DNA of 64,000 bases, from assembly GCF_900101765.1 (NCBI RefSeq), contig NZ_LT627735.1:1962001-2026000 (forward strand), read 5' to 3'. Made by a program: the position numbers and the translations under genes. Shown piece by piece: positions 43,842-51,395 of this stretch. Below the pieces are notes generated by a model that saw nothing but the letters and a program-made list of their open reading frames with translations, was not told where the DNA came from and did no database searches. This DNA comes from Nonlabens sp. Hel1_33_55. GTDB taxonomy: Bacteria > Bacteroidota > Bacteroidia > Flavobacteriales > Flavobacteriaceae. Numbering within the stretch: the first letter of the stretch is position 1; each line of letters begins with the position of its first letter.

Positions 43842-44732
43842 CTATTTATTCTCGCCCTTATAACCAAACCTCTTCAACTGTTTCTCGTCACTGCGCCAGT
43901 TCTTGTTGACCTTGACGTATAATTCCAAGTGAACCTGCTTGCCAAAGAATTTTTCCAAGTCCTTGCGAGCCTCAACTCCTACCCGTTTAATGGCAGTCCC
44001 TTTGTGGCCTATGATGATTCCCTTCTGCGTCTCACGCTCCACCATGATGACAGACCTGATGCGTATGATGGTCTCGTCCTCAAAAAACTCCTCCGTATCA
44101 ATCTCAACGGAGTATGGAATTTCCTTCTTATAATGAATCAGGATTTTCTCCCGAATGCTCTCGTTAACAAAAAAGCGTTCTGGCTTGTCCGTCAAGGCAT
44201 CTTTAGGATAATAGGCTGGAGATTCTGGTAGGATATCCAGAATGCGATTCAAAAGCTCTGGAACGCCAAAGTTTTCAAGCGCGCTAATCGCAAAAATTTC
44301 TGCCTTGGGTAGTCGTTGTTTCCAGTGTTCCATGGCCTCGGCAAGTTGGGTCTCGTCGCCCTTGTCAATCTTATTAATAAGAACGATGATGGGAACTTCT
44401 GCAAACGTGAGTCGCTTTTCAAAATCCTCGTTCTTGAGTTCCTTCTCGCCCAGCTCAACCATATATAGAATACAGTCAGCATCTTCAAAGGCATTCTTTA
44501 CGAACTCCATCATGCTTTCCTGCAGCTTGTAGGCTGGTTTCATGATTCCTGGAGTGTCACTCAAAACGATCTGAAAATCATCGCCATTGACAATTCCCAG
44601 AATGCGATGTCTAGTAGTTTGCGCCTTACTAGTGATGATCGATAATCGCTCACCTACCAGCGCATTCATCAATGTACTTTTCCCAACATTGGGATTACCC
44701 ACGATATTTACAAATCCTGCTTTATGTTCCAT
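43842..44732 (-). CDS. era: GTPase Era
   Basis: This 296-residue GTPase binds 16S rRNA and checks small-subunit assembly. The motifs are G1 GNPNVGKSTLMN (about 12-23), G2 TTRHRI, G3 SDTPGIM, G4 INKIDKGDE (about 124) and G5 ISALENFG. The C-terminal KH domain is clear (IIGHKGTAIKRVGVEARKDL, about 246-265). It starts 189 bp from the divergent mscS gene and ends 5 bp from copy 14 of the palindrome. Confidence 0.96.
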   Translation of the reverse strand: MEHKAGFVNIVGNPNVGKSTLMNALVGERLSIITSKAQTTRHRILGIVNGDDFQIVLSDTPGIMKPAYKLQESMMEFVKNAFEDADCILYMVELGEKELKNEDFEKRLTFAEVPIIVLINKIDKGDETQLAEAMEHWKQRLPKAEIFAISALENFGVPELLNRILDILPESPAYYPKDALTDKPERFFVNESIREKILIHYKKEIPYSVEIDTEEFFEDETIIRIRSVIMVERETQKGIIIGHKGTAIKRVGVEARKDLEKFFGKQVHLELYVKVNKNWRSDEKQLKRFGYKGENK

Positions 44733-44907
44733 AATGCAAAGATAACGGCATTTTTACTGATGAAGGATGAGCTGAATAATTGCTGCTCCAGAAATAAAAT
44801 TCCCTAATTTTATCAAAATAACTTAGTTACACCTCAATACTTGAATACTTACCATCACTTTTATTGTAAAAAGCTGTTAAGCGGTAGCGATTCAAGCAAC
44901 AAAAATA

Positions 44908-44915
44908 TATTTTTG
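44908..44915 (+). promoter_or_regulatory. -7-like box immediately before mscS
   Basis: A perfect TATTTTTG ends only 5 bp before the ATG at 44921. If used, it would give an almost leaderless transcript. It may instead be chance in an A/T-rich spacer. Confidence 0.35.
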
Positions 44916-44920
44916 ATTTT

Positions 44921-45865
44921 ATGACAACATTTTTACAAGAAGCGGCAGATCAATCACAAGACGCCGCAAACCAAACCATTGAAATTAAAGACAGCGGCGA
45001 ATTAATCTGGGATCAACTAGCTGGATGGTATAATTCCTTCATAGCCCATTTACCTAATATAGCTATTGCAATCGTCGTTTTGATAGCGGCCTATTTTATA
45101 TCAAAATATGTAGATCGAGGCATACAGCGACTTTTAAGTAGCAAAGTATCCCAAGCCAGCGTGCGCAGGCTTGCTGGTAAAGCAGTTGCTATCGTTGTGG
45201 TTCTGGGTGGTATTTTCATCGCTATGAGTGTCCTGCAGCTTAATGACGCTGTTCAAGGTATAATTGCCGGTGCTGGTATCTCTGGACTTGTAATAGGTTT
45301 GGCTTTACAGGGATCCATGTCTAATGTGATTAGTGGTATTATTCTATCCTTCCGTAAACAGGTACGTGTAGGCGACTGGATTGAAACTACAGATTATGCT
45401 GGTGAGGTGATGGAAATACAGCTGGATAAGTTCATCCTCAAGCAGGCTGACAATAACCTGGTGATTATCCCTAATAAGACGATCATTGACAACCCCATGA
45501 AAAACTTCACGCTCACGCCTAGAATGCGCGTGGTGGTGAGTTGTGGTGTAGGCTATAAAATGGATCTCGAGTTATGTAAGAAATTGACGATTGATACCCT
45601 AAGCGAGAAGTTCCCACAAAATGATGGAGAAGAAGTGGAGTTCTATTATCAGGAATTTGGCGATAGTAGTATCAACTTTATCACACGTTTCTGGGTAGAT
45701 GCTGTCAAAAACAGGCAAAATCTACAAGCACAAAGCGATGCTGTTCTGGCCATCAAGAAAGTATTTGATGCAAACGATATCAACATTCCGTTTCCAATTC
45801 GTACGTTGGAGTTCAACAACAAACTTCAAATGGACGGCACTGCCACTTCCAAGGAAGACGAATAG
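44921..45865 (+). CDS. Small-conductance mechanosensitive channel (MscS family)
   Basis: This 314-residue inner-membrane channel opens under membrane tension to release solutes in osmotic downshock. Three hydrophobic helices are seen (about 45-65, 85-108 and 112-150). The last is the pore helix with glycine/alanine packing, GIIAGAGISGLVIGLALQGSMSN. It is followed by the cytosolic beta domain motif VRVGDWIETTDYAGEV and VIIPNKTIIDNPMKN. The C-terminus is a short charged tail (TSKEDE). It is a single gene ending in a clear terminator. Confidence 0.93.
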   Translation: MTTFLQEAADQSQDAANQTIEIKDSGELIWDQLAGWYNSFIAHLPNIAIAIVVLIAAYFISKYVDRGIQRLLSSKVSQASVRRLAGKAVAIVVVLGGIFIAMSVLQLNDAVQGIIAGAGISGLVIGLALQGSMSNVISGIILSFRKQVRVGDWIETTDYAGEVMEIQLDKFILKQADNNLVIIPNKTIIDNPMKNFTLTPRMRVVVSCGVGYKMDLELCKKLTIDTLSEKFPQNDGEEVEFYYQEFGDSSINFITRFWVDAVKNRQNLQAQSDAVLAIKKVFDANDINIPFPIRTLEFNNKLQMDGTATSKEDE

Positions 45866-45891
45866 TTACACAGTATTAATTACATGGAAAT

Positions 45892-45925
45892 ATCCCACGA
45901 TAGCTGATCGTGGGATGTTTTATGT
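45892..45925 (+). terminator. Intrinsic terminator after mscS
   Basis: Stem ATCCCACGAT (45892-45901) / ATCGTGGGAT (45907-45916) with a 5-nt loop and a T-rich tail. Confidence 0.8.
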
Positions 45926-45937
45926 TTAGGGTAATTG

Positions 45938-45953
45938 CGCTTTCGCGAAAGCG
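45938..45953. repeat. Dispersed palindrome, copy 15 (intergenic)
   Basis: Perfect 16-bp copy just after the mscS terminator. Confidence 0.95.
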
Positions 45954-46075
45954 TTACAACCTCAAAAACCAGCACTACAACTGATTGTCATTTTCCAGTT
46001 TAACAAAATGATAATACAATCAATGTACTAAGCAGAGAATTTCAGGGTTTTAACACCAACCTAAAAACCCTAATT

Positions 46076-46945
46076 ATGAATAACAAGTTAACCAAGGCTG
46101 TTGGTGCCCTAACCATAGCCGCCGTTCTAGTAAGTTGTGTATCAAAGAAAAAATACAACGAACTTGAAACTGATTACAACAACACCAGATCTGAACTTTT
46201 AAAGACGCGAGTCGAGAAAGAAGATCTAGAATCAAAATTTGCCGCGATTGAAACCCGAGTAGATCGCTACAATGAAAAGATTGCTTCCCTGCAGTCAGAA
46301 AAGGAAGGCATGCTGGTCACCTCAAACAATGGTGAGTTTGCAGTTTCTGAAAAGAATAAGCAAGCAATGAGACGCACACTTAAAAATGTGCCTGCAGCCC
46401 AACTGGCAACGGCCACCACGCTCAAGGATAGTCTTAACCTAGCCATTAGCTATAAGATGTCACAGCGCCTACAAGGTGATAATGCTGGCCAGCAGGTGGA
46501 CATGAAAATCGAGAACACGGTTGTCATGATTCAAATCGCTGATGATCTTCTCTTTAATGATAGCAGCTACCGTGTGGGAAGCAAGGCAGATGATATCCTT
46601 TCAAAAATTGCCGCAGTGGTAAATTCTGAACCGTCTCTTGAAATTCTTGTAGAAGGTCATACAGATAGCCGCACGGTAAAAGAAGGCAGCTATATTAAAG
46701 ACAATTGGGATTTAAGTACAGAACGCGCGGCAGCTATTGCCCGTAGATTGAATACCAAATTCAATGTTCCAGAAGGACAATTAATTGTTGCCGGTAGAGC
46801 CAGTTACGATCCTATTGTCGCAAATGATTCTAAAGAGAATATGGCCAAAAACCGTCGCACGCAGATTGTTATCATGCCTAATCTGGATAAATTCTTTGCG
46901 ATGTTAGATAGTGATCTGGCTACTTTAGATGAGTCTGAGAAGTAA
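46076..46945 (+). CDS. OmpA-family peptidoglycan-associated lipoprotein
   Basis: This 289-residue lipoprotein has a type II signal peptide ending in AAVLVSC (Cys21) and a coiled-coil region (about 27-85, ELETDYNNTRSELLKTRVEK). A C-terminal OmpA domain (about 165-275) contains EILVEGHTDSRTVKEGSY, WDLSTERAAAIARRL and the closing NRRTQIVIMP. OmpA domains bind diaminopimelate in peptidoglycan, so it probably bridges the outer membrane and the wall. It is a single gene followed by a strong terminator. Confidence 0.9.
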   Translation: MNNKLTKAVGALTIAAVLVSCVSKKKYNELETDYNNTRSELLKTRVEKEDLESKFAAIETRVDRYNEKIASLQSEKEGMLVTSNNGEFAVSEKNKQAMRRTLKNVPAAQLATATTLKDSLNLAISYKMSQRLQGDNAGQQVDMKIENTVVMIQIADDLLFNDSSYRVGSKADDILSKIAAVVNSEPSLEILVEGHTDSRTVKEGSYIKDNWDLSTERAAAIARRLNTKFNVPEGQLIVAGRASYDPIVANDSKENMAKNRRTQIVIMPNLDKFFAMLDSDLATLDESEK

Positions 46946-46965
46946 AATCTGATCATTTTTATTAC

Positions 46966-46997
46966 AAAACCGCCTAAACTCTTGTTTAGGCGGTTTT
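46966..46997 (+). terminator. Intrinsic terminator after the OmpA lipoprotein gene
   Basis: A 14-bp perfect stem AAAACCGCCTAAAC / GTTTAGGCGGTTTT with a 4-nt loop. Confidence 0.88.
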
Positions 46998-47141
46998 ATA
47001 TATGGTTGAAAATTAGCATATTATATGTAGGATTAGTTGAGTATTGTTAAATATTAGCTAATCAATTGATAAACATACGTTAGACGTAGTTTTCATAGGT
47101 GTTTATGACAATATATTTACACCTCAATTAAATCAACAATT

Positions 47142-47792
47142 ATGAAATTTACACAAGTATTAAGCGTAGCAATTCTAGCAGGAACACTTACCATGGTTTC
47201 TTGTAAGGATGCTGACAAAGAAAAAATGGAAGCTGAAAAAATGGAAATGGAGCAGCGAACTGCAGATTCTCTTAAAATGGAAGAAGAGAGAATGATGGAA
47301 CGTGAGTCTATGGCAGTTGAAGTAGGTGGTGCAAAAATGTATGCAGACCAAACTATCGTAGAAAATGCATCTAATGCAAATAACTTGACTACTCTAGTAG
47401 CTGCTGTACAAGCTGCAGGTCTTGTTGAAACTTTAAATAGTGACGGACCGTTCACAGTTTTTGCTCCTACAAATGCTGCTTTTGAAGCATTGCCACAGGG
47501 AACTGTAGCAACATTGCTAAAACCAGAAAACAAAGAAAAATTATCAGGAATTCTTACTTACCACGTTGTAAGCGGGAATGTTGATGCTGCAAGTTTGATG
47601 AACATGATCGAGCAAAACGGTGGTACAGCAACTCTTGACACTGTAAATGGTGGCCAACTTAAGGCTAGCGTTGTAGATGGTAAAGTTGTTATTACTGATG
47701 CTAAAGGTGGTAAAGCAACTGTAATCATTGCAGATGTTAAGCAATCAAATGGTGTTGTACATGCAGTAGATACTGTATTGATGCCTGCATAA
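47142..47792 (+). CDS. Fasciclin (FAS1) domain lipoprotein
   Basis: This 216-residue exported protein has a signal peptide ending in TMVSC (Cys21, a lipobox candidate), then a Met/Glu/Lys-rich helical linker (about 25-60, EKMEAEKMEMEQRT). One FAS1 domain follows (about 68-216), with VENASNANNLTTLVAAVQAA, FTVFAPTNAAFEALP, LTYHVVSGNV and the closing NGVVHAVDTVLMP. FAS1 domains mediate adhesion or matrix contact. It is a single gene ending in a terminator. A weak promoter-like TATATTTA lies about 27 bp before the start. Confidence 0.92.
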   Translation: MKFTQVLSVAILAGTLTMVSCKDADKEKMEAEKMEMEQRTADSLKMEEERMMERESMAVEVGGAKMYADQTIVENASNANNLTTLVAAVQAAGLVETLNSDGPFTVFAPTNAAFEALPQGTVATLLKPENKEKLSGILTYHVVSGNVDAASLMNMIEQNGGTATLDTVNGGQLKASVVDGKVVITDAKGGKATVIIADVKQSNGVVHAVDTVLMPA

Positions 47793-47818
47793 TCTTTTAA
47801 GATTATAACTTTTAAGAA

Positions 47819-47850
47819 GAGCCTGAAACTAATGTTTCAGGCTTTTTTTA
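47819..47850 (+). terminator. Intrinsic terminator after the fasciclin gene
   Basis: Stem GCCTGAAAC (47821-47829) / GTTTCAGGC (47834-47842), 4-nt loop, then seven T. Confidence 0.9.
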
Positions 47851-48378
47851 TGTTCTGTTTTTTCTACAAACAAATATTTCAACCATACGATTCTCTCGTT
47901 TTAAAATGCCTGTATCAGTTCAACTCTTTCTATGTAAGCTGTCTATATGAATCGAAATAGAAGCGATGTAGATAGATATTTGGATGCTATTGGAGACCAT
48001 TTTGCCAGCTATTATTATCGCATTGAGGCTTGGTTAAGTATGGATGTTCTTGGGTCTAACCGTTTCGCTGCTGTTTCAAATGGTGTGAGTGCTTTAATTA
48101 CTAATTTCAGTCGTATTCACCTTACTCACGTATTGAACTGCATTGCTCGGCACTTAAACCACGCTTACTTGACGTAACTACCTAGCTGCTTGCATTTTCT
48201 CATTATGTTGAGCTCATCTTTAACGAATAGACTTCAAGAAGAAACGAAGTTGAACATAAATCTAAATCGTAGACTAATCTGGGTTATTAGTAGAACAGTA
48301 TTAATTCTTCAAGAATAGCATTTTACTTCCTTCTCCAAGAGGATTTACTGCGATTAATACAGGACTAGTTAAAACGCA
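47851..48378. other. 530-bp gap without a credible gene
   Basis: A 76-codon plus-strand frame (47947-48177) has an unusual composition and no recognisable motif, so it is not called. The gap may be a decayed gene or hold an unrecognised RNA; nothing else is visible. It ends at the terminator of the OmpA/PD40 operon. Confidence 0.5.
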
Positions 48379-48404
48379 AAAAGAGCCGCTAGCGCGGCTC
48401 TTTT
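48379..48404 (-). terminator. Intrinsic terminator of the adhesin operon
   Basis: Stem AAAAGAGCCGC / GCGGCTCTTTT with a 4-nt loop; the minus strand ends in TTTTT. It lies 26 bp after the stop of the OmpA/PD40 gene. Confidence 0.87.
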
Positions 48405-48429
48405 CAGTTAGTTTATCAAATCAGTGCGT

Positions 48430-50415
48430 TTACATTGAGATGATAATGAATTCTGAACGTCTATTGTTTTGATGTTGCTCCTCAGAACATTTCACACCAT
48501 CTGAACATTCATTCACGAGTTGGCTTTCACCATAACCTTTGGAGGTTAATCTAGACTCGTCAATTCCCTTAGAGATCAAATAATTTCTCGTACTGGCAGC
48601 ACGTCTATCTGACAACCTTTCATTGTATGACGCCGTTCCTCTACTATCTGTATGAGATCTAATATCTATCGTCATGGTAGGATTATCTTCTAGTACTGAT
48701 AGAACTTTTTGTAATTCAAGTTCTGCATCCTCACGTATAAATGACATATCAAAATCAAAATATATAGGATTTAAGTTGAGTAGGTCTGCAAGATCGTCAC
48801 CAACTTCACCTTTATAGGATTTTGGATCTAGCGCAAGATCAACATCAATAACTCCTGTGACGGTTGGTGTATTGACCAACTCTTCGGCAGTATTGTATTC
48901 TTGTTTTTCGGCTCTGATGAAGAATGTTTTATCACATTCTAATTTAACTGCGTACTTACCATTACTATCAGACCTTCTGGTAACAACCACATTGTTGTTT
49001 ATATCCACCACAGATACTAAGGCATCTTCCAATGGCTCGTCAGTAATAGAATTAGTTACAGTTCCTGTCACGATCTGTTCGCAGGTAGGTCGTAGATCTT
49101 CAGTTTGGACAAATCGATAGATATCGTCGTTATCGCCTTGACTAACTCTGTTAGAGCTAAAGTAGCCCGTATTAACACTTTCGTCTACAATAAAGGCAAA
49201 ATCATCATCTACACTATTTGCTGGTTCTCCAATATTTACGGGATTGCTCAAAGAGCCATCCTTATTGATGGTCGACACAAATATGTCCAGACCACCTAAA
49301 CCTTGTAGACCATTACTTGCAAAATACAGATTACCGCTACGGCTGATATAGGGATAGCTTTCACGGCCTTCTGTATTCACTATGCTTACATTTTCTAAGT
49401 CAGTATAAGAGCCATCGTCCTCGATATTAACTCTCCAGATATCGGTTTCCTTGAAGGTGTTTTCAGACCCCATGGTTCCCGGCATATTACTGGAAAAGTA
49501 TAAAGTTTTACCATCAGGTGTTAACGCTGGATGGGAAGTACTATAACCGCCTTCTGAGAAAGTTACAGCTTCGGGCTTACTCCATTTTCCCTCGGTTTTT
49601 TCAGATTTGAAAATCTGTAGTCTAGTAACCCTATCGTTATCCGCTCCTAGTTCACCATCTTCATAATTGTTTCTAGTGAAGTAAATAGTGTTTAGATCTT
49701 GCGAAAAAGTTGGCGTACTCTCGTGAAAAATAGAATTGATCCTAGAATCAAATTTTTCGAGATTACTCATGTTCCCTTGTTGATCACGATCTGCTATATA
49801 AAGATCCAAAAACGGCTTTTCATTCCAAGAGTGACGCCTTTTATAAAATACGCCCGTATCGCGCGCGCTTGCAAAGACTACTTGACTAGGACCGTAATAA
49901 GCAGTTCCAAAATCCTGATAATTACTATTTATAGAAACTGGCTCAACATCAAATCTCCCTTTTTGAAAATCAACTATAGTTAAATAATTAGGGCTATTTT
50001 CCAATGATTTCAATCGACCATCTAGATCTCCTTTGACTGCAAAAGATTTGAGCAACTGATCTGCCTTTGCATATTGGCGATCACTTTTTAAAGCCTGTGC
50101 ATATCTAAAATAATATTCTGAAGGAATAGACTCATTATCCAGCTTGAATAACTGATTGTACCACTTAAGCGCATTTTGATAATCGTTATTGAAATAATAG
50201 GTATCTCCCAGTTTAGAAAAAATTTCTACACTTTTAAAACCTTTATTAGCCATTTTCTCATAGATCTCTCTAGAGTCAATGAAGGCGTACTTCTTAAATT
50301 CTCTTTCAGCTTTGGGTGATGTTTTGTTGGTTGTTGTTGTTGTTTGCGCTTTCGCGAAAGCGAATACAAAAACCATCATCACTGCTACAAAACCTCTTCT
50401 TAACATGAATGTCAT
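48430..50415 (-). CDS. PorE-like OmpA/WD40-like protein of the adhesin secretion unit
   Basis: This 661-residue exported protein has a signal peptide whose end is read from the palindrome (FAFAKAQ; Ala-Lys-Ala is a fitting signal peptidase I site). A TPR-like region follows (about 45-130, VEIFSKLGDTYYFNNDYQNALKWYNQLFKL), then WD40-like PD40 repeats (about 190-440, including SHPALTPDGKTLYFSSNMPG). A carboxypeptidase-regulatory-like domain comes next (about 450-530, ITDEPLEDALVSVVD), and then a C-terminal OmpA domain (about 560-661, IDIRSHTDSRGTASYNERLS). This order is that of PorE and related type IX secretion proteins. It lies 9 bp after the SprF-like gene. Confidence 0.88.
   Translation of the reverse strand: MTFMLRRGFVAVMMVFVFAFAKAQTTTTTNKTSPKAEREFKKYAFIDSREIYEKMANKGFKSVEIFSKLGDTYYFNNDYQNALKWYNQLFKLDNESIPSEYYFRYAQALKSDRQYAKADQLLKSFAVKGDLDGRLKSLENSPNYLTIVDFQKGRFDVEPVSINSNYQDFGTAYYGPSQVVFASARDTGVFYKRRHSWNEKPFLDLYIADRDQQGNMSNLEKFDSRINSIFHESTPTFSQDLNTIYFTRNNYEDGELGADNDRVTRLQIFKSEKTEGKWSKPEAVTFSEGGYSTSHPALTPDGKTLYFSSNMPGTMGSENTFKETDIWRVNIEDDGSYTDLENVSIVNTEGRESYPYISRSGNLYFASNGLQGLGGLDIFVSTINKDGSLSNPVNIGEPANSVDDDFAFIVDESVNTGYFSSNRVSQGDNDDIYRFVQTEDLRPTCEQIVTGTVTNSITDEPLEDALVSVVDINNNVVVTRRSDSNGKYAVKLECDKTFFIRAEKQEYNTAEELVNTPTVTGVIDVDLALDPKSYKGEVGDDLADLLNLNPIYFDFDMSFIREDAELELQKVLSVLEDNPTMTIDIRSHTDSRGTASYNERLSDRRAASTRNYLISKGIDESRLTSKGYGESQLVNECSDGVKCSEEQHQNNRRSEFIIISM
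50347..50362. repeat. Dispersed palindrome, copy 16 (signal peptide of the PorE-like gene)
   Basis: Perfect 16-bp copy read as AFAKA at the predicted signal peptide cleavage site. It is the last copy before the giant adhesin. Confidence 0.95.
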
Positions 50416-50424
50416 AATAGTATC

Positions 50425-51390
50425 TTAGAAGAAACGAGGTGTCAACAAACGATTGTATGAATTAAAGAGTTCGAATCTTACGAACACCTCAAAACTACCA
50501 TCATCATATTGCGTGTTCCCCAAGTCTGTAGTTTCACGATCATATGCAAATCCTAGACTAACCTGGTCACTTACTTGATAACCTATCAATCCACTGACTG
50601 CTGCATCTAATCTATATGCGGCTCCTAGAGTCAGTTTTTCATTGATCAAAAAGTTTGCAGTAAGATCAACCTGTAAAGGTGCTCCAGCAACAGCCTTAAG
50701 CATGGTGCTAGGCTTGAACTTTAATGTAGGATTAATATCAAACACATAACCACCCGTTAAGTAATAGTGAATACGCTCTGCTGCCACAAATGAGGAAGTA
50801 TTTGAATTATTTGACGCCTCAAAGTGTTCATTACGCAACAGGTTAGGTGCACTTAAACCAACGTAAAAATTATCTGTATGATAGTAAAGTCCGGTACCAA
50901 TATTAGGAGTCAAACGATTATCGATATTGTTTTCAAAAGCAGGATCTACTGTTCCAGGTGGAAGGTTCAATTTGTTGAAGTCAACGTCAAGAACGTGTGC
51001 TCCCACTTTTAACCCGAAGCTCAATCTACCTTCTGCACTTGTTTCAATCGTATAACTAATATCACCGTTGAAATACGTCTCGCTGGAAGGTCCTAGTTTA
51101 TCGTTTACTATGGATAATCCTAAACCTAATCTACCCAATCCAACTGGACTGTGTAGACTTATACTTTGAGTTTCAGGAGCACCATCAAGACCAACCCATT
51201 GACTGCGATGTAACGCGATTGCGCTTAACATACCGCGGTTACCGGCATAAGCCGGATTTATCGCGATTGTGTTATACATGTATTGCGTGTATTGAGCATC
51301 TTGCTGTCCAAAGGCACTGTAACCTACTAAAAGAAGAAATATGCTAACTAAAAATTTCATCATTCCGTTTTTGTTGTTATTAATTCTCAT
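50425..51390 (-). CDS. PorP/SprF-family type IX secretion outer-membrane protein
   Basis: This 321-residue outer-membrane barrel protein has a signal peptide (about 10-28, MMKFLVSIFLLLVGYSAFG) and the family opening QDAQYTQYMYNTIAINPAYAGNR, then RSQWVGLDGAPETQ and LHSPVGLGRLGLGLS. Proteins of this family (SprF in Flavobacterium) sit beside large adhesins with type B C-terminal domains and are needed for their secretion and anchoring. It starts 5 bp after the giant adhesin stop, so the two are almost certainly co-transcribed. Confidence 0.92.
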   Translation of the reverse strand: MRINNNKNGMMKFLVSIFLLLVGYSAFGQQDAQYTQYMYNTIAINPAYAGNRGMLSAIALHRSQWVGLDGAPETQSISLHSPVGLGRLGLGLSIVNDKLGPSSETYFNGDISYTIETSAEGRLSFGLKVGAHVLDVDFNKLNLPPGTVDPAFENNIDNRLTPNIGTGLYYHTDNFYVGLSAPNLLRNEHFEASNNSNTSSFVAAERIHYYLTGGYVFDINPTLKFKPSTMLKAVAGAPLQVDLTANFLINEKLTLGAAYRLDAAVSGLIGYQVSDQVSLGFAYDRETTDLGNTQYDDGSFEVFVRFELFNSYNRLLTPRFF

Positions 51391-51395
51391 AATTT

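Noticed and set aside
47947..48177. 76-codon open frame
   Set aside because: Composition is unlike neighbouring proteins, no motif is visible, and it has no clear promoter or partner; left as uncertain DNA.
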